From the NCBI GenBank assembly GCA_022578965.1, contig MU400796.1, positions 1 to 41,444 of the forward strand: a stretch of DNA of 41,444 nt. Direction: 5' to 3'. Positions 1 to 8,699 of the stretch are shown piece by piece. Both the position numbers and the translations under genes were made by a program. The stretch is from Xylaria sp. FL1777. Its lineage: Eukaryota; Ascomycota; Sordariomycetes; Xylariales; Xylariaceae. Numbering within the stretch: the stretch's first letter is position 1; every line of letters begins with the position of its first letter. Below the pieces are notes generated by a model. That model did not search any database, had not been told where the DNA came from, and was given only the letters and a program-made list of their open reading frames with translations.

Positions 1-1809
1 AAAGAACTTTTTAAATATAGCTTATAAAATTACTATATTTTTATTAAAAAAAAATATTAACTAAAGTTTTATTAAGTATATTATATAAGCTTAAACAAAA
101 TAAACGTTTTATAAAAATATATTTAAAAAAATTTAGCAAAATAATTTCTAAAAGAATTTTAATTATTTATTAAATATTTTATAGTGCTAGTACTTAAAAT
201 AAAAAATAAAAACCAACTAATTAATAAAAAAAAAAAACTAGTATAATAAATAATAATTAACTATTAACTATTAAATATAATTATTATTACAAATAAATAT
301 TTTTTTATTTTACTAATAATTATAAAAAAAAATATTAGCTAAATAAAATAGTTTATAACAGTTAATATTTTAAATAAATATTATGCTATTAAAATAGCTA
401 AAAAAATAAAATAAAAAACTGCTATATAAATAATATATAAATTATATAAATATATAATTATGCTATAAAAACTATAAAACGTACTAATTAGCTTTTAACA
501 TATAATAATAATAATTTTACGGAAGTTTTTAAACAAGTTTATGTTTATTTACTTAAATAATATTTTAATTTATTTTAAAACACTAAAAAAACACAAAAAA
601 CATATAATTTAAGTATTAAAAATACTTAAACAAGCAAAATTATAACTTAATATAAAAAAATATATATAGCATATATAAAAAATTAACTTTTTAAAATTTA
701 TAATTACTTTAAAACAAATATAAATTTAATAGTTAAAAATTAATATAGTATAAAACTAGAAAATATTTAACTTAGCTATTATTATAAATATATAACAAGT
801 ATTAAGATTTTTAAACTATGTTTAAATGTTAATTTAAAACTTTAAAAAAATAGCATTTTACTTTATAAAGTATACAAAAAAAAAATATAAAAAAAAATCC
901 TTTTTAATTTTAAATAAAGCTTAAAAAGCTTTTAAAGAACTAAAACTAAAAGTTATTTTTAACTTTATAGTTAAACTACTTAATTTATAAAAAAAAAAAA
1001 AGCTAAAAACGGATGCTTTAAATAGTATAATTATAAAAGTTTTAAAACAACTAAAAAACAATAAAAAATAGCACTTAATAGCTTATTATTTTAAAGCACT
1101 ATAAAACGTAGCATTATAATACTTTATATATAACAAAAAACTGCTTGCAATTATTATAGCATTTAAAAAGTAAAAACCGTTTTTTATAAAAACTACAAAG
1201 CTAATTAAGATTTATTTAGATTATTAAAACTTAACGAAATTTATAACTATACAAAAGATTATTAAACAACATAAAAATTAAATAGTTTTTTTTTTTAAGT
1301 TTAACTTTAAAATATATTACATTAAAAAAAAAAAAAACATTTAAGCAAACATACTTAATTAATAAGGTTAAAAAAGATTTAAAGTTTTAAAAAGAAATAT
1401 TTAAGTATTATATTTTTAAAAAAATAAAAGCTTAAAAATTAAAGTTATACTTAAGGATTTTATAAATATATAGCTATAATAAGCTTATAACTTAAAAATG
1501 TTAATATAACTATAAAAACATAAAAAATTAAAAAATAACAAGCTAATATATAAATATAAGGTTTATTTATTAAAATCTTTATAAAATAAGTTTATTAAAA
1601 AATTTTACGAATATTTATTATATAAACACTAAAAAGCAACAAAAATAGTTTAATAATTATAAAAAAAGTACGATTTTTTAAAACTATAAAACATAGTTAA
1701 ATTTATTATAAAAAAGTGCAATATTTATAATAAAGCTAAAGCAGCTTAATATAAGCTTTATAAACTATTATAACTTATATAAATATTTAAACAAGCATAG
1801 CATACTATT

Positions 1810-2130
1810 GCTTAAAATTTTATTATAGTATTACTTTTATTAATTAATTTAGTTATAAAAATATAATATAATAAAATATAAGTTATTATTAATAAATTTA
1901 CTAAATATGCTTACTTTTTACTATTTAAAGAAAATATAATAGCTAAACAATTTATATATGCTTTTATATGCTAATATTTAAATAAACATAAGTTATTAAA
2001 AAAAATTATTTTAAACTAAAATAAATTGTTTACTTTTAAGTTTAAAACTAGTTTTTTTAAACTTATTAGTATTAAACTAAAGTTTTTAATTGCTTATTAC
2101 TTATAAATAAATAAACAAACAAAAAAATTA
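1810..2130 (+). pseudogene. Gypsy-1 integrase catalytic core with the D,D-35-E triad destroyed
   Basis: In the same frame as the RT, the core reads W-H-T-I-A-stop-N-F-I at the first catalytic site: the Asp codon at 1816-1818 is now AAT (Asn). The second site, normally S-D-R-D, has its Asp at 2014-2016 changed to AAC (Asn), with the following Arg codon a stop. The third site follows the Y-H-P-Q-T-D-G-Q-T-E-R signature; its Glu at 2122-2124 is AAA (Lys). The second-to-third spacing is exactly 35 residues, as in retroviral-type integrases. All three changes are G>A on the plus strand. The element can no longer join DNA strands. Confidence 0.93.
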
Positions 2131-2733
2131 AACTAAATATTAAAACAATATTTATAAAGTTATATTAATTATTAATAAAACAATTAAATAAAACTATTAT
2201 TAATAGTATAAATTTTATATAATATATTAACAAACAAAAATATAAACATATTTTTGCATAAAGCTATTTATAAATAGCAAATAATTATTAAAAAACAAAA
2301 AAAAATATTAATAAAAGCATTTGCTATTTTAACTATAGTACTTTAAGCAAAAATTATTGCAATAAAAATTAAAACGTTATAAGCTAAACTATAACTACGT
2401 TTTTAATTTTTATAATAACGGATATTAATATATTATAACAAAAAATAAACTAAAGAACTAACTTTTAAAAAAGAAAACAAAGTTTATTTGCTATAATAAA
2501 AACAAAATATAAATACTAATGTTTTTTAAATTAAAACAAAATAACTAAGCAATAAATTAAAATTTAAAAAACTTAGCTTTTTTAAAATTAAAAAAGTTAT
2601 TTTATTTACTAACTATAAACTATTATTACTAAAAAAAATACAAATTTACTTTATTTTTTATATCTTTTTATTAAAACTAGTATTTATTAAAACATTTATT
2701 AAAACATAACTAAAAATAAAAACAAATTAAAAC

Positions 2734-2870
2734 GTTTATAAAGTTAAAAATATATTAGATTTTTGTTAAAACAATAATAACTTAAAGTATTTTATTAAAT
2801 AAAAAAAATACTTATATACTAATAATATTTAAAAACTTAAAAAGCACTTAAAAACTACTAAAGTAGTTAT
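2734..2870 (+). pseudogene. Gypsy-1 C-terminal chromodomain remnant
   Basis: The frame reads V-Y-K-V-K-N-I-L-D-F, then L-K-Y-F-I-K-stop-K-K-Y-L-Y-T-N-N and a terminal helix. This follows the chromodomain pattern (Y-x-V-E-x-I-L-D ... L-x-Y-L-I-K-W-K-G-Y-P ... N-T-W-E-P). The Trp codon of the W-K-G-Y motif has become a stop, and Gly has become Lys. Chromodomains on integrases of this class direct insertion toward heterochromatin, which fits the nested setting. Confidence 0.82.
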
Positions 2871-2930
2871 AAGTTAGTTTTATTACTAATACTTTAATTG
2901 CTTAAAACTAAAGAAAAAAAGTTAACCCTA

Positions 2931-3567
2931 AAAAAAACGCCTAAAAATTCTAATTAAACTTAAATAAAATAGCTTGTATTGCTTTAGCTTGCTTTTTTTG
3001 TTGTTTTTGCTTTTTTGCTAGCGCTTTTTATTTTTTTTTAATGCGCTTTATTTTGTTTAGTTTATTTAAAAACTAAAGCTTTTGCTAAACTATTTTAATA
3101 TTTTTCGTTTTTAAAAAACATTTTTGTATATAAAGCTAAACTAACTTGCTTAAAACAAAGTTAAAGCTATTTTAAGCTTGTTTTAATTTTTTTTGAACTA
3201 AAAATAACTGTGGCTTTATTTGCTTTTTTTTTTTTTTAAAACAACAATATTTAAAAATTATATTATTAATTAAGTTAATTAAAACTTTTAATCTGTTATA
3301 AAAGCAATTAGCACATATATATTTAAAACAATAAAACATATTATTTATTATTTTGCATGTTAATAACTAATTAAAGCAGCAAAAACAAAGCATAACTTTA
3401 TAGCTAGTAAAATTAATAAAAGAAGCAAAAACAAGTTTTTGCTTTATTTTAAATAAGCAGTTAGTTTTTTTAATGCGCTTTAATATTATAACATATAAAA
3501 AAAAAAAAAAAAAAAAATACTTACGGAAAATTGTTAAAACAACAATTTTAAAAAAAAAAAAATAATG
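2931..3567. other. Non-coding AT-rich stretch, probable 3' UTR/LTR of Gypsy-1
   Basis: No frame with recognisable protein. It is T-rich around 2985-3060 and has an A-run just before 3520. It directly follows the chromodomain, so 3' UTR and 3' LTR sequence of Gypsy-1 is the natural reading, but the partner LTR is outside the window and the ends cannot be set. I see no other gene in it. Confidence 0.4.
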
Positions 3568-3674
3568 TTATAAAATTAGTACAAAAGTAGCTTTTAAAGC
3601 AGCTTAATGCTTTTATATATACTTTGCACCTTTTTTTTTGCTAGCTAAAGCTAAAGTTATATAATAACTTATTT

Positions 3675-3778
3675 AGCTTACTAAGCTTATAATAATTTAA
3701 AGCTTATTAAGCTTACAGTAATTTAAAGCTTACTAAGCTTATAGTAATTTAGTGCTTACTAAACTTGTAGTAATTTAG
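3675..3778 (+). repeat. Four 26-bp tandem repeats, left arm of the foldback element
   Basis: Four consecutive 26-bp units start at 3675, 3701, 3727 and 3753. Each contains AGCTTACTAAGCTTA or a variant, followed by TAGTAATTTA. Unit 4 has diverged most. Mirrored by the block at 4371-4474. Confidence 0.93.
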
Positions 3779-4370
3779 AAAAAATTACTACTTTTTTTAC
3801 TTTTTTTCTGTTTATATAATTATATACTTTTTATATTTAATTATTTATTTAGTTTTAGTTCTTTAATTATTAATTTCTTATAATTGCTAAGCACTAATAT
3901 ATTTATTACTTTTAATCCTTTAAGACCCTTATTAATGCATAGTAGTAAAAATACCCCAAAAACTTCCTTAATGGACCACCGTTAAAGATCCTATTATTAT
4001 CTGCAAATTAAGACTTTAAAAGCAAACCTGTTATATTAATATATAATAGGTCCGTTATATAAGCTTTACTAATTAAAGAGCTATTAAAATATAATAAACC
4101 TATTATATATTAATATAACAAGTTTGCTTTTAAAGTTTTAATTTGCAAGTAATAATAAGATTTTTAATAGTAGTTTATTAAAGAAGTTTTTAAAGTACTT
4201 TTATTATTATACATTAATAAAAGTTTTAAAAGATTAAAAGTAATAAATATATTAATGCTTAGCAGTTATAAAAAATTAATAGTTAAAAAACTAAAACTAA
4301 ATAAGTAATTAAGTACAAAAAATACATAATTATATAAATAAAAAAAAAATAAAAAAAATAGTAACTTTTC

Positions 4371-4474
4371 TTAAACTACTGTATGTTTAGTAAGCATTAA
4401 ATTACTATAAGCTTAGTAAGCTTTAAATTATTATAAGCTTAGTAAGCCTTAAATTACCGTAAGCTTAGTAAGCT
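4371..4474 (-). repeat. Four 26-bp tandem repeats, right arm of the foldback element
   Basis: Four 26-bp units start at 4371, 4397, 4423 and 4449, the reverse complement of the left-arm block. Unit number, length and distance from the element end match the left arm exactly. The array therefore existed before the arms became inverted copies, or is maintained with them. Confidence 0.93.
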
Positions 4475-4581
4475 AAATAAGTTATTACGTAACCTTAGCT
4501 TTAGCTAGCAAAAAAAAAAGTGCAAAGTATATATAAAAGCATTAAGCCGCTTTAAAAGCTACTTTTGCGCTAACTTCGTAA

Positions 4582-6455
4582 TATATAGCTAAAAAAATAC
4601 AAACGCAAAAACCATTTTAGTTTAAAGCACCTAAAATAAATAAAAAAGTTTAAATTTATATTTATTGCCTTTAGTATTTTTTTTAATAAAATAGTTATAC
4701 TATTATATAATATAGTTATAAATTAACTTATAAGTTCGTTTAATTTTTTTAAACTATTGTTTTATTTTGCTATATTTTTTTTAATACTTATAGCATTTAA
4801 ACATTAAGCTAGTTTTCTTTTTTTTTCTTTAAGCGTTTTTTTATATAAACTATTATTAACTATTTTATTAATAAGCATTAAGTATATATTATTTGCTTTT
4901 AAAGTAGCTTTACTTTTAAACTTTGCTTTAATTTTAATATTTAATATACAAAACATATTTTTAATATTAGTTAAAACATTACTAATTTAACTTTTTATAT
5001 TTATTAGCTATTATAGCTTTTTAAAAAAGTGCAATTTATTTTATATACTAAAGTTTTTAATTTAACTACTGTTAAATAAGCTTTGTACGATTATACGTTT
5101 AATATATATATGCTAAAACAAAATATAATAATCTTTATATTATAAGCTATTTATATTTTATATGTTTAAAAGAAAAAAAAGTTCGTATAAAGCAAAAGTT
5201 CTCCTTTATGTATAAAAACTTTATTAGCATACAAGCTAAGCTAACACTAAAATTACTTTAGTTCATGCAATAGCCTTTGCATAAAGTAATCTCTATGCAA
5301 AACCTATTATACGTACTATATATAAAAGTTACAACTAATAACCAGTTATTTTAACAACTACTTTAATTATTAAATGTAACTAAAAATAAATATTAAACTT
5401 AATTACTTTAAGCTTAATTACTTTAATTATTAAATGCAGTAAAATAGTTAAAAGAAATACTTTTAGCATTAAAAGTTTTTATTATAAATCTATATATTTT
5501 TTTAAACTTATTGCTGTTTTAATTAAACTAAGCTTAAACTATTGTTTAATTAAGCTATATTACTTAATATTTATTTTAGCTTATTTTAGTACTAAGTACT
5601 TTTTTTTTAATAAGTTAGCTAAGCTTAAAACTTAAACTATTTTTTATTTTAAGAATTATTATATAGCAATATTTATTATTTTAGCTTAGCTTATATATGT
5701 AAAAAAGCAGCTCTTTTATTTGCTATGTTTTAATAAATTAAAGCTAAGCTTAAATAAAAGCTAACTAAGCTAACTTTATAATTTTATAGCTTAAGCTAAA
5801 CTAAATTTTAGTAAAAACTATAACAAAAAGTTATTTATATATTATTTATAGCAATATTTATTAGTTTTAATGTAATAAAATAAGTTATGCTTATTAAAAA
5901 TTATTTATATTAAAAAAGTTTAAAAAACATATGTTTATGCTAATATTTTGTAGCAAAATTTAAAAGTTGAATAAAAACTTAAAAAATAAGCTGCTAAACA
6001 ACCAAAATAAATTTTTATATAAAAAATAAGCCTAAATTTTACAAAAAGGTTTAAATAATAACTACGTAAAAAAAAAAGCAAAAGTAAATAAATTATTGCT
6101 TTAAATAAAATTGCTTTATTTTTGTTTAGCAGCTATAATATAAGCGTTTTAAATTAATGTTTTAAGCTTTTTGCTTAAGCTTACTAAAAGCATTTTTAAG
6201 TATGCAAGCACTTAAAACTACTTTATAAAAAAAAGTACAATATTTAAAATAAAAACATAGTTTATTAAGCAATGCTTAGCTAATTAAGCTAAACATTTAT
6301 AATATTATAAAAAAGTTATAAAGTTATTTTAGCTAGCTAAGCTAAAACACTTTGTAACTTTTTTATAATACTTTTGCTATATAATAATAATTATAAAATG
6401 CGTTTTTAAAGATTTTCTATTTAACTTTTATTTTGCTTGTTTAATTGTTTAAAAG
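4582..6455. other. Unassigned AT-rich relic DNA
   Basis: No domain recognised on either strand. On the minus strand, about 5130 down to 4790, one frame has stops mostly where Gln codons would be and ends in a basic Arg/Lys-rich run. It could be the tail of a decayed transposase or Gag, but nothing decisive is visible. Several short AGCTTAAGCT-like palindromes lie at 5500-5800. Confidence 0.4.
6303..6370. repeat. 68-bp inverted repeat (hairpin)
   Basis: The left arm begins TATTATAAAAAAGTTA and the right arm ends with its complement TAACTTTTTTATAATA. The arms meet at AGCTAGCT near 6336 with only a few mismatches. It is too short to say whether this is a MITE remnant or a chance palindrome in AT-rich DNA. 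Confidence 0.6.
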
Positions 6456-6999
6456 GACCTTTTTTGAATTCTTTACACTTAACTATAACTTTATAAGTTC
6501 GAGCTTAATTATCAAATAATTAAGACTGCTAAAATTAGCGTATTAACTTCTACTTATTAAGTAGGTTGCATTTTATTTGCAGAGTACAAATATAATAAAA
6601 AACGGAAAAATAGTATTAAATAACTTATTTGTTAAAAACGTAACTAATGTGCTATTAAGACTTACTAGCAATGTAACTACAAAGCAATAGCGTTTTAACA
6701 AAAAACGTAAAGCTAATAAACTTCCTAGTATATAAAAAATAGTTAATAAAATTGTAAAACTAGTATTATAGCTACTAACGGAAAAAAAAATAGCAAAAAG
6801 AATTTCTTTTTAAAAAAATGCAAAAAAAGCACAAATAGCGTATATGTTAAAAAAAGCCTAAAAAAGCTAGCAAAGCATAAAGCTTAATAACAAAAATAAC
6901 CTTAATATATTTATAACTTGTTATAATTTAAATGCTGCTATAAAAGCTAACCAAAAAAGCATTAAAAATACTATTTAAAAGCTTTTTTAATAAACTTTG

Positions 7000-7665
7000 T
7001 TAAACGTAAACATGCTAAAATTTTAAGTATAAATTATAGTTTTATAGCTAGCTTGCAATAATAAAGCAGTGCTATTTAAACAAAACAAAAAAATGTTAAT
7101 TAAAGTTAAAAAACAAGCTAATAACCTTAAAAATAAAACATTAGCTAATATTATTAAAGCAATAAATATAGCGCTTATAAGCAGTAATATAATTGCTGCT
7201 AAAAAGCTATATAGTAAAAATATAGTAATTACTTTTAAAAAAGCAGTACTTTAAAAAGCTAAAAAAAAAGAATAAATTATAAAAGCTTTTAAAAAAAAGT
7301 TAAAAGTATAACAAAAAAAAGCAGCATTAATAATAAAAAGCGTTTTAGTAAAACAAATTAAAGTAATATATTTAAATAAAGATTTATTATAGCTACTATA
7401 TAATAAACACTTTAAAGTTATAAAATATAAAAAAATGCTATTTAAAAACGCAAAAGCTAAATTTGCGTTAATATTATTATATATAAGCAGCATTATAGCA
7501 GCTAAAATAATATATAAAAACGGCTTTTTATAAAAAGCTTAACTATTTAACTGTAAACTTTTTGCTATAAAGCTTAAAGTTATATAATGTTTTAATTGTT
7601 ATAAATATGGTTATATAGCTAAATATTGCTATAAAAACTTAAAATATAGCTATTATTTAGCTTTA
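7000..7665 (+). pseudogene. LINE-1 ORF1 (Gag-like, CCHC zinc knuckle), decayed and interrupted
   Basis: The frame containing the open stretch 7069-7254 reads ...A-N-I-I-K-A-I-N-I-A-L-I-S-S-N-I-I-A-A-K-K-L..., like the A-A-R-R-L-x-S-G-D motif of fungal Tad-type ORF1 proteins. In the same frame a zinc knuckle follows at 7588-7629: Cys 7588, Cys 7597, His changed to Tyr at 7612, Cys 7627 (C-x2-C-x4-H-x4-C spacing). The frame is broken 36 bp later by the LINE-2 insertion and continues at 37745. The product would be the RNA-binding coat protein of the retrotransposon RNP. The start codon cannot be placed. Confidence 0.82.
7652..7665 (+). repeat. 14-bp target-site duplication of LINE-2, left copy
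   Basis: ATTATTTAGCTTTA occurs here at the last bases of the 5' part of LINE-1 and again at 37745-37758 as the first bases of its 3' part. It marks a target-primed insertion of LINE-2. Length and variability fit non-LTR elements. Confidence 0.88.
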
Positions 7666-8512
7666 ATTATTATTAATAACCCGCTGTGCTACTTTATAGC
7701 GCGGTTTTTTTATTTGTGTACCTATAGGTAAAACTATATAAAAAGCTAAATAAAAACCCTATATAACAATGTTTTTGCTGCTACTTTAAAGTTCTTTTAC
7801 TTTATAATAACTAGTTTTTATTAACTAGCTTGCTAAACGAAAAATAATAGTTAAAAAGCGAAAAAACTTTTTTTAAAGCTTTTAAACTTTTTGCTTTTTT
7901 AAAAAACGCATAAAAGCTTTTTTTTTGTTTTTTAAAACCTCTAAAGGAGCACTTTTATTTCTTCTGCTGGTTTTTTCCTTATTTTCTGCTTTTTCTTTTC
8001 TTTTTTTATTTTCTTTTATTTTAACTGCTTTATTATATATTGCTATTTTATTAGTAGCAAATAGCTACCTTACAATACTATTTGCAGCTTTAAGCTTTTT
8101 TATAGCTAATTATAAGTTTTTATTAATTTATAGCAGCTTAGCTATAAAGCTTTTTTATAGCTGCTTTTTTTTGTTCTTTAGCAAATTATAACGTAAAACT
8201 ATATGCTAAAAAGTTTTTTTTCTTTTTATACATTTGCAAAAAAGCATAAAAAAGCTTAAAACTTTCCTTTTATGCAAAAATACCTTTAGCTCTATTTTTT
8301 TAGTGCACATTTACATTACTATAGCTGCTTTATGCTTTAGTAATTTATTATACTTTTTGAGAGCTTTATTTTTATTAAGCTTTTGCTTAGCTATTGTTAA
8401 ATAATTACTGTTTGTTTTAGTTTAACTTTATTTGCTTATTTATTTTTTTTTAATGCAATTTTAGGTTTTTTCTTTTTTAACTACTTTTTTTGCTAAAAGT
8501 TTAAAGCTAATA
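7666..8512 (-). mobile_element. LINE-2, 3' end fragment (minus strand)
   Basis: The reverse complement of about 7940-8512 matches LINE-1 at about 40840-41340, including a purine-rich tract. The sequence then continues to a 3' end at 7666 that reads TTATTAATAATAAT on the minus strand, next to the duplicated target. It is separated from the rest of LINE-2 by Gypsy-2. It covers the end of ORF2 or the 3' UTR. The 89-codon plus-strand frame at 7925-8191 is an antisense shadow of this tract. 7680-7740 holds a small C/G-containing patch (CCCGCTGTGCTAC). Confidence 0.88.
8508..8512 (+). repeat. 5-bp target-site duplication of Gypsy-2, left copy (TAATA)
   Basis: TAATA directly precedes the 5' LTR; the right copy at 18499-18503 is TAATG. 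The single difference is a G/A transition, as expected from the local mutation pattern. Confidence 0.78.
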
Positions 8513-8699
8513 TAAAAAGCTTCTTATAGAAGTCTTCTGTTAAAAAGCTTCTTTAAAACATCTTTTTAAAAACGCCTTCCTTAAAACGCTTTCTTTAAAA
8601 AAATAGCTAGCTTAGTATAATTATAGTTTAATAAACCTTATTTTAAAAACTTAGTTTAATAATATAACAACTTTTAGACTTCATTAAGCTAGCTTACTA
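8513..8699 (+). repeat. Gypsy-2 5' LTR
   Basis: 187 bp, aligned without large gaps to 18313-18498. It begins TAAAAAGCTTC (TG of the canonical TG...CA end mutated to TA) and ends AGCTTACTA (CA now TA). Shared core around CGCTTTCTTTAAAAAAATAG and TTTTAGACTTCATTAAGC. Confidence 0.9.

Larger units (their letters stand above)
1..2930 (+). pseudogene. Gypsy-1: decayed chromovirus pol (RT, RNase H, integrase, chromodomain), truncated by window start
   Basis: Plus-strand frame beginning at position 1 stays in register for about 2.9 kb with no frameshift that I can see, but is full of stops. In order it reads: reverse transcriptase with motif A Asp at 364-366 now Asn and the YLDD box at 550-561 now YLNN; a link region; RNase H (1000-1360) with Asp at 1012-1014 and 1219-1221 kept, but the Glu of the D-K-E-L-L motif now Lys at 1138-1140; an integrase zinc finger (1600-1740) with His kept at 1627 and Cys at 1717 but the second Cys now Tyr at 1726; the integrase core; and a C-terminal chromodomain (2734-2870). 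This order and the chromodomain define a Ty3/Gypsy chromovirus. Its 5' LTR, gag and protease lie left of the window. It cannot encode a working enzyme. Confidence 0.93.
3568..4581. mobile_element. 1,014-bp foldback (palindromic) element
   Basis: Left arm 3568-4074 and right arm 4075-4581 are reverse complements of each other along their whole length. Outer ends (3568-3585 against 4564-4581), the tandem-repeat blocks and the inner segments are all symmetric about the same point, 4074.5. The pairing runs through the centre, with no spacer of note. There is no coding frame. This is the structure of a foldback or MITE-like DNA element, or of two head-to-head copies. No clear target-site duplication is visible: left flank AATAATG, right flank TATATAG. 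The left arm keeps a C/G-richer patch (3915-4055) that the right arm has lost by C>T and G>A changes. Confidence 0.88.
6456..7665 (+). mobile_element. LINE-1, 5' part (non-LTR retrotransposon, plus strand)
   Basis: This segment matches, as reverse complement, 21640-22777 followed by 37722-37744 (the 5' part of LINE-2). The first bases, GACCTTTTTTGAATTC, match the 5' end of LINE-2 at 37744 after complementing. The match stops abruptly after 7665 and resumes in the same reading at 37745, showing that LINE-1 was split by an insertion. It holds a 5' UTR and ORF1. The flank left of 6456 is not shared with LINE-2, supporting 6456 as the true or nearly true 5' end. Confidence 0.92.

Noticed and set aside
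3675..4474. CRISPR-like array
   Set aside because: The 26-bp repeats are contiguous tandem units with no spacers, and they occur as mirrored blocks inside a palindrome.
4790..5130. Minus-strand frame ending in a basic run, resembling the tail of a pogo-type transposase
   Set aside because: No DDE motif or DNA-binding domain could be located upstream on the minus strand; the similarity is too weak to name.
7251..7493. 80-codon minus-strand frame, Phe/Tyr/Leu-rich
   Set aside because: Antisense shadow of LINE-1 ORF1, which is supported by the zinc knuckle and by alignment to LINE-2.
7925..8191. 89-codon plus-strand frame with a membrane-like Phe/Leu run
   Set aside because: It is the complement of the purine-rich 3' part of LINE-2 and aligns with the LINE-1 3' region; there is no independent support for a gene.
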